Made by a program: the position numbers and the translations under genes. The notes under the pieces are model-generated. The model worked only from the letters and a program-made list of their open reading frames with translations. It was not told where the DNA came from and did no database searches. Shown piece after piece: positions 19,501 through 33,700 of a DNA stretch of 64,000 nucleotides. The stretch is from Piscicola geometra (taxonomy: Eukaryota; Annelida; Clitellata; Hirudinida; Piscicolidae), in contig OX030957.1 of the NCBI GenBank assembly GCA_943735955.1, positions 4,783,801-4,847,800 of the forward strand, given 5' to 3'. Position 1 is the first letter of the stretch. Every line of letters starts with the position of its first letter.

Positions 19501-21747
19501 GAAGATTTATATTGATAGAAAATAAAATTTAAATGCCGATACGTAATTTATAGATGGTGTACTGATGAGTCTGAATTTCGATTTTACGGGAATTCCTATA
19601 TGCATAGTTAAATCGATTTGTGAATAAATATTATAAGATAAATAAATATAGAATGAGAAAAAAATAAATATTTAAATAAGTATAAAAACAAAATATAATA
19701 AAACATTTTCGACGCACATTTAAAAGCTAACAAGCAGAAAGAAAAATGCGTTAATGTTAACTCGGCGGAGTTTTACAGTAGGTTATGAACCAGAATAAGA
19801 AGATAGTATAGATAATAATGACAATTTTATTGCTAAAAATGTTTAAAAAGTGTATTAAAACAATGCGATAAACTTTTATGATAGGAAGAAATAATTATTT
19901 GTACAAAACATGTATACAAGCATAAGCGAGTTTATGCGATCTAGGCCTTCTGGAAGGTATATGCGCACTTCAGTTAGTGGTTATGCGTCGCTGAAATTTC
20001 TCATTTTTCAAAAATTTTAACAAGTTATTTTGGAGATAATTTTTTGAATGAATAATTTGAATACAGTCATTTTAAGTACTTTCTATTTACACACCTGTTC
20101 TGCTAGGTACATTACGAATTTGAAAATGTACATTTATATAAAGGCGAATTAATGATAAGAAAAAGAGAAAATCGTAGTGTTATACTTTTTATGAGATCTT
20201 TAAGCATTGATAACATATTAACTGCATGTACTCACATAAGGTTGGACTGAGCTGGGAAGTTGTGGAGCTTAATAAGCGAGCTGGACAAGAGAGGGTCGAA
20301 AGAGTGACTAACGCTCTGTACAGCAATTAGCTAAACATTTTGATTTTTATAGCTCCACGAAGCTATCAATTTCAAAAATTGTCTTTTCAACGTGGCTTTT
20401 AAACCTTCTTTCCAGCAAAATCTCATTTAATTGCAGCTCAAAGCTGGTTTGAAGCATTGTTTCAATAGGGCGTAACAGAAGATTTAACTTCAGAAACAAT
20501 TCTTTGAATAATTAAAAGGAATATAGAAAGACATAAATATTGAACAAATGACTATACGAATTTATAATTAAGATTTTTTAAAACAAGATTTAAATAACAA
20601 ATATACTAATTTTAAATATTTCTATTAAAAAAATCTACTCCTAAAGTTAATTAGATGGTTCGGAGACGCAAGATGCTTCTTCAAATGGAGCCTTTATATC
20701 GACTCTTCAGCAATTTGCCTAAAAGCTCTTTGCATTGATCCTGTTATATTTAAATTTTAATTTCTCTTCTGAAATTTAAGTATTCAATACAAAGTCACTG
20801 ATCTGATCTGACAAGCGTCAGATTAAATGAATGGGCGAACCGTGCAACAAAAAAAACAAAGATGAAGACAACGGCGAAGACCATTTTCATGGAGATGAAA
20901 TGATTTAGAACAAGTGAAATAACCAAATGGGAAGAATCTAGGATGAGAAGATGAAAAATATGTAATACTTGAAATATTATTTTCGAAATATTAGATTTTT
21001 AAATACTTTTGAGGTTTTAATAATGAGTTAATAATCAGCTAATTATTCGTTAATTATGATTTAATGAATTAGTTGGATTGGATACTTATCGAAGCAGCCT
21101 TAGGATTATTTAAAATTTTTAACACTTTTTAATATAATTATAATTATATTGAAATATAATAAAAGAACTTTACATGAAGAATCATTCAAAAAAGTGTTCA
21201 TTTTCTTACAAAAATGAATATACAAATTTAATTTTGAAGTTTTTGAAAGTGATTTTAAATAGGTAAATAAATAATTCTCAACAATCAAACTAGTCATAAT
21301 GATAAGCCCATTTTTTATACTGTTTGTTTTTGATTGAGGTGTTGAAAACAAGAAAGTTCAACAACAACAACAACAAAAACAAAAATATTATTATTTCAAG
21401 CAGTCTTATGAGGCACCATTATAAAATGATATCACATAGAAATAAACACACATACAAGCGCACATACCAAACTCAGACACATATTTAGGTACTTATGAAT
21501 ACACTCAAGAACAACTACATACAAAACATCATATTAGGCTCGTAAATAAATAAACATACACACTTTTATACATGAATAAAAAAAAGTTAAAAAACAATTT
21601 TTAAATATTATTTAAAATGGAAAAAATAATAAATAACCAGACATACACATACCAAAATCATCCATTCAACGATACAAACGATCATACACGCAAGTAGACA
21701 AGCAAACACTCAACCACGCATACAAGCGGACAAGCACGCAATGATTC

Positions 21748-24700
21748 CTAGTGCATGGACTGTTGTTGCTGTGACTGATGGGAGATGCTAGTGGAGGCTT
21801 GCGGTGGTGGTTGGGGCAGGCATTGGAGGGCTGGAAGGAAGGCGGTGGGCGAGCCTGGCGTGGGGGTGGTCTGCAGAGGTTGCGAGTGGAACGGAGGCCC
21901 ACTGAATGCTGTCGGAGTGTTCGGAGAGATGTAGCCGATAACCGAGAACGGGGCAAAAGCGGGGTTCGAAACCGGAGGCGTCGATTCGAACCCCGGATGA
22001 ACGGGGAAAGCGAAGGCTGTGGGCGGTGCGTAGCTGATGAGGCCACCCATGTTGCCGCCATTACAAGTGGGCGTGCTGGGTGACATGGGGTAGAGGTTCG
22101 GTGAGGAGGTCATTCCGTTCATGTGACTGCCCTGAGGCATCGGAACGAGGTGGGTGATGAAGGCGGGAGGCGCTGGCTGGAAGATGGGTCCTAATCTGTG
22201 AGGGGGTGAATGGTTGATGCATGGGTGGGTTGATGGACAATCAAGTATTTTATTAAGAATGAAGGTAAGTGAATGGGTTTTTGGTTGGTTTAAAGGATGG
22301 ATGAGTGGGATAACAAACGGCTAAATGAATATATAGACTGAATATTTTTCTATCTTTTATTTTAAAACTTGTAAATAAATTTTTCATGTAGGTTTTATTT
22401 GAATTTGAAAAATAATTAAGTGATGATAAAAGTTGTAAACCATTCAACTAATTCAACTTTTATTTGTAAAACATCAAGATAACACTCTCGATGATCATTG
22501 GTTAATTATTGCCATTAATGAGTATGTTTGAACTTTTTTTATAAATGTTTGATCTATAGCTCTAGGTGATAATACAGAATCTCTATTATTATTGTATCAA
22601 CACTCATTTTAAAATATTGTTAAAAATAGCTACGTGATAATTTTAAAGAATACTTTTTTAGATAAGTATTATTGTACATGTTTCTAAATAAATTTAATTT
22701 TGTAGATAACAGTAGACTGTGAAAGAACAATCTAGATTTTTATTTTTATTTCTTGAAAAATTATAATTGATATAGTTTGTCGATTATGATTAGGTTAGGT
22801 TCACGCTAATAGAGAAAAGGGTTTTCGTTTTTTTAAACAAAAATAATACATCAAACTCGATAGTTATTTGAATGTTTCAAAAGATCATTTTGACAATTCT
22901 TTCTGCGATCTTTATTATTCTCCACATGAATTATGTGGTCGAACTGTTGTTTGATGTGGTTGGGCATCAGGGCATCCATCTTACTTTACCCAGGCTTCGG
23001 GTTCATCAATATTTTCTATCAATCTGTAAAGCAAACACCTGCCAAACGATTCAATATACGCCAGTAAAAAGATTATTTGAAAAGATAATAAATTTGATAT
23101 AAATTAGTCTAAGGTTACAAAATATTAATTAATTAATTTATTTATATATAACACTTTTTTATTCTAAATACGTTCTAATTTTACCAAATTTTTAATTAAA
23201 ACCAGTGTCTCTTAAGGTATTTTGTTTGTGTGAAAGTATCTCTAGTAACTTCTAGAAGGATGTTGGCTGAGAAATGTAGATCATTTAGTTTTTTTAGGCG
23301 GCCGCCTGTCTTACTTGATGTGTTATTATTTGTTTAAATGGATGTCTGCTTGTTGTGCTAGATGTAAGGTGGTTGAAGACTGGAACACGATAACTTTGCA
23401 GTTACAAAAATAAATAAACGTCTGTGTTGACGGCTACTAGAACTAATGCTTTCAGACTAATTATATTATGAGGGTATTTCTCATTAATTATTTCAACCTT
23501 ATTTATGGGTTTTTGTTATTACTTATTAGATATTTAGGACACATATCTGTCAGTCTTAAAAAGTCTTCGAGGTGGGTAATAGATTACTCCATCTTGCAAG
23601 AGAATATAATTTAGTGGCTCTTCTTTTCGTACTCGGCAGCACAGGCCTCTGCCTAATGACTACTTCATAATACTTAGTGTCATAACTTTGAAACCATGGA
23701 GTTCAAAAAGCTTGATATAGTGGCTATTTATGTTAGAATAATATAACTTTTTATAAATTCTTTTGCCATCTGCCATTTTTAAAGTGTATTTATGTCATCT
23801 TTTAGGTTTTCTTAATGATCTTACACTCACGTTTTCAAGTTGCATTTAAATAAATTGTAAATATTCTAAGGAAGGTTATCCTCAACATTTCTGAGATCTC
23901 CAGGACCGCATGTTTCGGTGCTGCGAATCTGTCGATCAAACGTGCATTTAGGGAAAGTAACTTTTAAAAGTCTCTGTACATAAAATAGGGGGGGGGGGTG
24001 AAATACCCCTCGACGAACTATCTTTGAAAATTGAATGGAAAAATAAGTTTACATTTCTTCAAAATTGAAATAGAAACAATGCGATATTAGTTATAATGCA
24101 CTTGAATTTAACGTTTATATTTTTTTAGAAAAAAATTTCTACACTAATGCATTAAAAAAAGTATGCATCTTTAAAATATTTTCTAACTCGTTATCTTAGT
24201 TAATTCATCAGGCTTAAACGATGTTGAAGCGGCGCCCCAGGCTTGGAACCCGCATTATCTCTCTTCTTCACTCCTTCTCTTGCTACTACTGTTCTATTGA
24301 AATGATATTACCTTTTCCGTTTAATCTGTCGTGTTTATAAGAAAAAACAATTCGGCGTTATTAAAAAAGTGCTACGAGAGTGTTATTTTGATTATCAAGT
24401 TAATTTTATTATCATTATATGTCGGACTCTTAAAACATTTATGAGTAACACATTAGTCTCTAGGATTTCAGCGTAAGGTAGCTTTTTCCATATTCATCAA
24501 AGCCGGAGCGGCGCTTTCTTAATAGACGGGTTATTAAAAGTAACATTATATTTTCTTCTCTAAAAATAGATTTTCTGATAATTAATATAAAAAACGTGCA
24601 ATGAAAAATTATTGCAAAATTATTTTTTTGAGCTTATAACCTAATTGGGTGACGAAAGCTCGAATAGAGTCTTTTGCATTAGTTTCTAATCTTTTGCCAC

Positions 24701-27700
24701 AACAAAACGCAACAAACACAAGCGCGTGAGACTCTTTGGAAGTGCCTCTGACTGGAAAATGATAGCTTTTTTGGATCACAGAGGTCGTAACTTCAACCTA
24801 AAAATCTTGTGTTTGAGATATATCTAAACTAATTTATTTCGTATCTAATTTCAAAAATAATTTACAACTTCTTAATTTATAAAAATATTTGTTTTAGTTT
24901 TTTTTAAAACTCAAAAATCAGTTTCAGAAAAATAAAATTATATATAATAATAATATTATATAATATTAATATAATAAACTTATGTATAGAAACTTTTGCA
25001 ATTTTAATATTGATTAATGATGCTTTACGTCATTGTTGATACATTTTTAATCTTACATTTAGTCTGAAATACTTTCAATCGATAAATAAATCAATAATCC
25101 CCATTGTTAGATTTGCTTCAAAGCTTCTATTCCAGACAGACAGTCGTCATATAAAATAGCGTGAGGACTAGAACTGGGATTGAGCTAGGTATTCTTGCAT
25201 TTCTTTTGAAGTGAAAAATAATAATTTTATCACTTATTTATGAAATATTTTAAGTTTTTATTCTTTAAACTTTAGAGTTTTCTTGATCAATCCATCATGC
25301 TTTCTCAATTGCAGCAATGGCTCCAGTGCTTAAACGGTCAAGTGATTCAGACGCAGAATCAAAACCAGCGCATCCATTACCCACAAAGAAAAGGCAGAAT
25401 CAATGAATAATTGGTTTAAAAAGAAAATTAGTTCGCTGCCGTTGTTGGAAAGAAGTGTGCTAGTAATAATTTAAACAAGTGTTTATGAAGCCTAGACTTG
25501 ACAGTTATGTCTGTTTTGACATTCGCATTGAATATTTGCGCCATCAATTATACTAAAAACATTTTCGTCTGCTTGTAAGTCACCGATTGACTAAAAAAAA
25601 GCAACTAATTTTAAACGAAGCTCTTGGGATCACGAACAAAAGTATATTTTAATAATGTGTGTTTTGGATACTTTTGTGTTTGAGGATAGTTGAGAAAGAA
25701 AACTATTCCATGAAGGGATTGCAAAAATGATAACTTATAAATAACAACTGGAATGCTTAATTGAACTTATCTATGCGGCTACTTTTTTGAAGCATGCGAG
25801 AGTTAGCATAGAGCTCTAGTTATTGTCTAACTAGATGTTTCATAAAGTCGTGGCCAAAAAAAAAACAATTTTTACCATTTTTTAAAATTACAGTTTGGTG
25901 GGTTTGCAGACATTTTAGTATCAAAGATTCTCTTATCGAATGACACTGTTGCAGAAAGCATTGACGAAATGCTTGAAAACATAATTTTCAGCCTTTCAGT
26001 CTGACGAATCCACAGATTTGAATCTGTCTGTTCAATGAAAAATAGCATTTTGTTTCATCTCATAGTAAAGACTTTTGCATTTCAGCAGAAGATTGTGAAA
26101 GGGATTCTCAACATGGGAAAATGATAAGGTATGTTTCCACCATTTTCCGAAGCATTTGAAAGTAAAAACATTTATGAGAATGAAGGGAAATTTCTTATTT
26201 AAATTAAAATTCATTCAACAATTCTCTCAACTAAATATACAAATAGTTTCTGATGATAAAGATCTTCATGCTGAAAAATAGTGAATAAGAAATCTATTTA
26301 TCGTTCATGAAGACAATCAACTCAGCACAACTCTCGATGATGAACTCCTCTAAGTAGCAAATGATGATGGTTTAGAAGAAACTTTTGAAACAACGGAATC
26401 AGTGTGTGTCTTTTTGATCAGCGTGTGTCATGAGTACCCTGAAAAATTGAAATTAGCGCTTAAGTTTTTTTTCTTTTTGCTTCAACCCACAATGTCAAAT
26501 GAAACTAATAAAATAAATAAATATGACCGTTTGAATGCTCGTAGTTCCTTTCGAATCTTTTCGACTTATAGCAAAACTTGCATTGATTTGCTTGTCAGCA
26601 ATTGCAATCACATTTTCTGGTGGCACTGGCTTGAAAAAACTATTGGTCTAGATTATTTGAAAGCTAAAATAATCTGTATTTGAGATATATCTAAACTAAT
26701 TTATTTCGTATCTAATTTCAAAAATAATTTACAACTTCTTAATTTATAAAAATATTTGTTTTCTTTTTTTTTAACTCAAAAATCAGTTTCAGAAAAATAA
26801 AATTATATATAATAATAATATTATATAATATTAATATAATAAACTTAAAATTATTTTCAAGATGTTAAAAAGATTATAACGAGGCCAAACATTAATCTTG
26901 AAAGCGATTAAATAAAAAGCAATAAATAAAAAAATACAACCCTATTTTATTAATATCAAGATCTTCTTTACTATTTGTTTATTGGGAGAATTAGAAAGAT
27001 AAACAGATATTAATCCACGTTTGATAAGAGTTTTATGAGAGGCGGATTTGTGGCTTGTTTAGAAGAGCCTTCATAAACCCTCGAGAAAACATTCCAAATT
27101 GATAAAATGGAGAAAAGTTGTGAAGAAATAAAAAGGTATACCAATAGTAGCAATATAAAATCCAGGCATTCAAAAGCAACATTTCCTTTGACTGCTAAAC
27201 TGAGAAAAACTTATTTTTGTGCTTTTTTAAAGTTTAAATAAAAAATATATAAAATAGTAATTTTGGCTTATACTTTTATTGATTAGTATGTCATTAAATT
27301 TGATTTATTATTTTGTAATTCAATTTATAATTAATTTATAAAAATGTACAGATCAAAAGTTTTGACATGTAATGCAAGATCTTGATAAATTTTTTTCTTT
27401 TGTAACCACGATAACTGCAAAAAGTCTTGAAAATCAAAAGTGTATAAAACAAGTATTCAATATTTCTTAATTTGTTTTGTCTTTCCAACCACTTGATAAT
27501 ATGGCTTGTTTGATGGTTTACAACACTTATGTTTTCTTCAAAATACATTATTTTAACTCCGATCTTCCCATCAAGTCAGTTCTTTTTTTTCTTTTTTTAA
27601 ATTTTATTTTAAAGACTATTTAACAAATACCTACTTATGATGGCTGTATTATAAAAACATCAAGAATAGAATTAAGTAGAAATAAAATTTAAGCTTAAAA

Positions 27701-30700
27701 ATTATCTTTGGGAAAGGAAAGAATGATCATTATTTTTCCATAAAGAATAGCTTTTAGTTTTTATAAATTGATGATCAGTCTTTAATGCTGCGTTCAAGAT
27801 AAGGTGTTAAAGGTCTCATAAAGGTGATTTATCGGCGCAGATCATAAAAATTAATTTTGAAAACTGAACCATCATTCATTTTTTCATTAAATTTTTCAGT
27901 TTTTAGAAATATTTTTGACGTTTTTTATGCCTAAAAAAAGTTGATTAATGAACTTGAAACAATGGTAACAAATATTTGTAAAAATCTAATAAAAAATTCA
28001 TGATTTATATAGAGATTAAAAATATCTAAAACGACGTAAATGCCGATCATAATCGTTCTCGCGATCAAAAGTGCTTATTGATTATTTATCCGACACCGTA
28101 AATACTTCAGAGATGAGTCTAAATCACTGATAAGGAATTAATACACTCGGTTCATAACTCAGCCGATCAGTCATCAGACAATCATGCAGTTTGCCTTGCC
28201 AGCCTCCCAGCATTCCAATGTCGAAAAAATAACAAAAGATAACAAAACACAATAAACGGAATATTTCAAGATTTTGAATGCACACAGACTTAGACAATTT
28301 ATAAGCATATACATACAAAAACTCATGAAAAAACACTGTGATATACTCAGAAACATACAAAACATTCACGACAAAACCGAACAAAAGCAAACAAGCATCA
28401 GCGTATACAAGAAAATACCACGAAATAAAAATCACGATACTACAAGCACACTAGACAGACATAAAAAATACAAGAGACGTAAAATGAGAATATTTCCAGC
28501 ATAAAGCTGTCAGAATTATTTTATGCAAAAATCTAAGAATATTTCGAGCTTGTCAAAACACTCGGACATCCCATGGGCTGCCGTTGAAGTGATGCATCGA
28601 GAACAGTTTAAGCGACTTGATGTGTAAACAACCCATTACGTATTTTAATACATAGATTTTATATATTTAATTACTATTTATTATTACTAAATGGAATGTT
28701 TCATAGTTAAATAAACTTTAAAGATTAACAGATAAGTAATGACGAAACCTTGATGAAAAATAGTTTTCTAAAAAAAATTTAAACCAGGATGGTTAAAAGT
28801 AAAAAAATATATAGAAAAAATCAAACGCGAAAATTATTTTATTCCTTTAATTCAATTAAAGAATTTTTTTCCATCGCTTCTAAAAAATCAGTTAAAAAAA
28901 GGAAAAAAAATTGATCAACTGTTTTTTTCTGATAGATTAAAATTTTTTTCCTACATTTGAGATGAATTCTTGGTTTATTTCTATGTAATTTTTAAATGAA
29001 TTGACTAATGGATTTAGCATGTGGTTATCTTAATTGCTAGTACGCAATACAGAATCCTTCATAAAAAATAATTGGAGCAATTAATTCTAAAAAAGCACCA
29101 GGTGTAAGGTCAATTAGACGTCATTAATTCTTTAGCAGCAATCACACACGCGTCCAAAAGACTTTCGCGTGATTCAAACCTTTACTAGCCTCTAATCGAC
29201 TCTTTAAATATTCCACCAGCTACAATGACTCCCTTAAAACTCAATTCTGAAAAAGATTACTGCTTTGAATAGATTACTTTACTCAAGCTAAAAATAATTA
29301 AAATTCATAATTGAAAAGCCTTGTTTTTTTTCCACACACCTAACACCTGCACATATACACCTACGCACAAATGCATACACAGCTTGTAAACAGGTACACT
29401 CAATTAACTGAAGATATTATAGTGAAAATCATTTAAAGATTCTGCCGTTAAAGCTGGAATGAGAAGCCTCAAAGATGATTCTAGAACACATAAATCCACA
29501 GAAGACTGTAATGGAGACTAATTATTATCTTGGCACTGCTTTCCAAATCTATAAGATATTGCAGAAGCTATTGATCTCAATTTTAAAATAAAGAAAGAAA
29601 AATTATAGTTATTGATCCCTTAAAGATGCAATATATTTATTCAGAGCTGAGTTAGTCAATTTCATTGTTGATTTACAAAATTGTTATTAATGTTTTAGGA
29701 AACTGTTATTATTTTTTTTTCAAAGTTCTTTTCATCAAATACTTAATCTTTGAAAATGGGTTAACATTTTTGTGGAGAAGAATGGGAACTTTAGTTGTTT
29801 TTCTATAACTAAAAAGAATAGACACTCTATACTCCTTTCTTCGCTTCTTGATAGCTTCTTTAATAGGTAGTAAAAATTTCATTTTTTCAAACTTGAATTT
29901 GAATTTTCAAACTTTTTCGTGAGAAATAATTTGTGTTTCAAGCATTAAAATCATTTTCGACATTCATGGGTTAAAGGGTGGTCGAGTGGTTAACGACTCA
30001 TGCTCATAGCCATAGGTCTTAGGTTTGGTTCCCAAACACCATAATAGCTTAAATTTGTTGGAAAATAAATGGGCGCTGCCAAGAGAAACTTAAGCCCTGT
30101 GAACAAAAATTACGAAAATTTTTTTTTGTTCACGATTGGATTGGCTATAGAAAAGTTTACGTTTTTACGTCACTCAGCATTGACAAGCTTCAATTGATCG
30201 TGTTTGTGTATTCACTAATGGAAGAATCTAACCAGTTGGCACGTTTAGAATTAACATTTTCAACTGCACTAAAACATGAAATTACAAAGAATCCATTCGA
30301 TCAATCTTTTGGCATTGCTTAAATAGTTATGAAAGACAATCACAACATGGCTGCCATCGAGACTAATAATATTAATCAGAAGTTTGTTGCTGATCTTATT
30401 CGGAATTTTTCTATGGTTTCTAAGAAGACTGATATTAATACTACCATCAAAAAACTGATGCAATAAAACTACTCTCGACTATGAAGTCTTTTGCGCTATC
30501 AATCTTAATCGACATCATTTTTCTCTTGAAATGCTAAATCTTTTTTTATTGTGAAATGCATTTAAATACGATTACATTTTTTTGAACTTTGTTTAATTTT
30601 TTATTTGGCTTTTCCATTTTTGGATGTTTCAAGAAATATAGAAAAAGTTTTTCTAATTGCGATAAAAGTGCGAAATTCGTGGAATCAGCATGCACCGAGG

Positions 30701-33700
30701 CAGATAAAGAACACAAAGAATAAACAACGGATAAAAAGAGATGAATGTAGATTATTGGAGAGGAACTCACCTGCCTTCCCGGGTTCATGTGTATTTTAAA
30801 GAAACTGTCTAGAAACTAAATATTATCGAAAAAAGTACAAAATTCGTTTTTTCCCAATAATTTGCATAAAATTGAATGGCTATTAATTGAAATGGCGTTA
30901 TTTTATAGTATTATAAAACACGATTTGACAATCTGAAGAAATTGATTATAAAAATAAGTTTAAAATGTATTTTAAAGATAAAATTAGTATAGACTACCAT
31001 GAAATATCAAAAACTTTAAAATTAATTTTAATTACTTATTTTCACAATTTACAATAATCTCGTTATTATAAAATAGTATATTGTTATTTTGTAACTTTCT
31101 CAATTGAATATAATTTACAAAATTTGTTTTTGTTGCTATTTTAAACTAATTTGTATGAGTATAACTTCAAAAAATCTCACCTTATGATTGAAAATGAAAC
31201 GAAAAAACAATTAGTTTTTTAAAATATGAAATATTCGAAAATTAAAAGTGTCCAAACTTAAAGGCGTTTTACAGTAGTTCATTATAAAATTATGTAAAAA
31301 TAAATTAAAGAATTAATACAAATAACAAATTCTATTTTTAAATATGAAAAAAAAATTTTTAAGTATATATTCATTTATTTTAAAGTAAAAATACCACTCA
31401 AACGTGTTGTATTACTTGTGTTCAAATTGTTCGATAGTTTATCTATTCCGTAAAAATTTCTTTAGAAAATATTAATTAGTACTTTCAAAAAAAATGTTTT
31501 CAAAATAAGGAAAATAATTCTATCTAATGAATGAACAATACTATAAAGAAAAAAAGACAATTTTGATAGTTGAGGGTGTAGTTTAGAAAACTTTAAAATC
31601 TTATGAAATGGAAGGTGGGTGTTGGGTAGGATGTTATGTGAAGGTACCTGGTAGAAGAGGGATTTCAATGAGTGATGGATGCAAGGGAGGGGCTGCAGGT
31701 AACGAGCAGATTTATGTGTGAAGGGGTGTTAGTTGCGCAGTTAATGCTCGGAAACATGAGCGGTAGGGTAAAGTTTAATGTAGGAATTTGCAGAAACTCA
31801 CAGCACTTAAACTGTTGTTGTTGAGCAAGTTTTAAAATTTTGCAATGATTAGTTGCACATAGTTGTAGAAAATATTGCTGAAAACCAACTGTTTCCTCGG
31901 ATTAATAACAGGCATACAAGAGCCAATAAAAACTACAATTGAGATAGATTGGTTTTTCATACAGACCTATTTGTGGTTCTTGATTTTGTTTTACATTTTT
32001 AATAGAAAAAATTATTTTTGGTTTCTATGTCAACAAATATCGCTAGCTTTTTTAAAACTCTGACATATACATTGATAACGTCTTAAAATGCAGAAAAAAA
32101 TTGATAAAAAGTTTCAAGCCCCTAAAATACTCGTTATTGTTATTAATATTGTTATTTTTAAATTGATAAAGTTATCTTTATTATTTATTTTTATTTTAAT
32201 GATTGTCATCAAAAATATAAATAGACTTAACATGAAATGATGCAAAAAATGATTCACAAGGTAAATAACAATTTTTCGCATTTTTACTTTAGTAACTTTT
32301 AGAAGGTTACTTTACATGCGTTCAAAAATAATTCAGTGTCCGAATCAGTCAGCTTGCATTTATTTTCAAAACTGACTTTTAAAACATAATTTTTTTGACA
32401 AATTAAAACCATTTACCTGGAAAAGTGCGAAGGATATGCTGTCGTGAGGCCAGTCTTGAGGTTGATCGGGAAAGCTGTGAACGTGAAGGAAAAGGATTTC
32501 AAATGTGCAAATAAAAATTAAATCAAACTTAATATGATTTATTCAATTAATAATTGAGAGCACAAAAAAAACTTCTAAACTAAAATTGAATTAAAACTCT
32601 AGTTTACATTCATAGGAAATAATGCAAAACCAACTAACTGATAACTTCTCCGGCTTGCATTCTGGGCTTGGCTCCCAGGTAAGCGAGGTTAACGTTGGCT
32701 TTGCGACCGTCGATGATGGGATTGGGGTCTTTGCAGGCCCTCTCAGCTCCCACCCGGTCAGCCATCGTCACCTGGTTATGTAGGAGAAAAGTTGAAAGTT
32801 GGGTGTCTGGAGATTCAGTAGAACGATCAGTAATTAGTTTCAGTTTATTGGTTTGTTTTTGAGTAGAATAGCTGAGGTTTTTATTTTTAAAAAAGCAAAA
32901 GCTAGTTTCAGGCTGTTGAAGAGCTGAATGTGACATGAGTTATCGTAAAGGTTATTACAAGGTTCTTTGAGTTTTAACGCGAGACTAAAATAGCAATTAA
33001 ACGCCAAAGAATTATGAGTGCGTGGCTGTTGTGGCATTGTTTGGGTTATTGGAAGACTTCAATTCTTGACACTTTATTCGCCAATCGCACTATAAACATG
33101 CAATGACGGTTTTAGTTTAGGCAAGCGTTCATTTGTTTCGTCGTTAAAACGCTGTGTATTTGTTTAAGGTGAAAAAACAAGAGCTCGAAAGGATTCTTAG
33201 GCATGTATAAAATGAAGATAAAAGCTTTTTGAAAGAAAAATAACTCCAGTCTAAGAACCAAACTCCCCACCTATTTAGTTCTCTATGCCGGTTAGTGTAA
33301 ATCTATACGTTTTTTAATAAGCTGCTAAGTGTGGTGGTGTAAAAACTGAAAGTTTTGAGAAAAAAACTTAAAAGCGAGGATGCTTTTCTAAGAGTTTACA
33401 TGGCGCGAACCCCTTGATGTGAATGCCATGCGTTGTTAATAAGAAAACTCATTTGAATTAATCTTGTGACAAAGCTACCTTGATTTGTATTATTTTTTTA
33501 TACCTTTGACACAAAATTTCCTTAAATGACAAAAGGATTAGAAAAACAAATACTTTCTAGCGGTTGTAACTTTAATAATTGACATTTTTCAAGAGATTTT
33601 TTAACTCTCGGAGGATTTAGCTAACGTAATAACACTTGAGATCTTGGGGCCCATATGAAACCCATTTTTTTAAAACGCATAGACTTGTGCATGAAAGCAA

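Larger units (their letters stand above)
16201..21747. other. AT-rich spacer between convergent HERC2 and RBM24/38 genes
   Basis: Apart from the poly(A) signal and hairpin noted separately I see no convincing gene. Frames are short (under 85 codons), AT-biased and without recognisable motifs. Its left end will hold the HERC2 3' UTR and its right end the 3' UTR of the reverse-strand RNA-binding protein gene. I found no clear AATAAA on the reverse strand close to 21748. Confidence 0.7.
22196..32416 (-). other. Long RBM24/38 intron with transposon debris
   Basis: A 10.2 kb intron. It contains the dead hAT-like element and its flanking direct repeats (24812-26847) and a tRNA-like SINE candidate (29971-30125). 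A less AT-rich patch lies at about 31570-31750. The rest is AT-rich with only short, unremarkable frames. No nested gene is supported. Confidence 0.7.

Noticed and set aside
21778..22083. 101-codon forward frame rich in Gly/Arg
   Set aside because: Antisense shadow of the last RBM24/38 exon.
24812..26847. LTR retrotransposon with two LTRs
   Set aside because: The flanking direct repeats suggested it, but inner motifs look like a hAT-type transposase-like protein. No reverse transcriptase, protease or primer-binding site was seen, and the repeats lack clear TG..CA ends.
28124..28504. Overlapping forward (76-codon) and reverse (103-codon) frames in the long RBM24/38 intron
   Set aside because: Neither shows a recognisable domain or splice context. 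Composition is compatible with AT-rich background.
31570..31750. Alternative cassette exon of RBM24/38 between CTGCAG and CAGGTACC on the reverse strand
   Set aside because: In the phase required after the exon ending at 32417 it contains a stop, and the only open phase does not join either neighbour.
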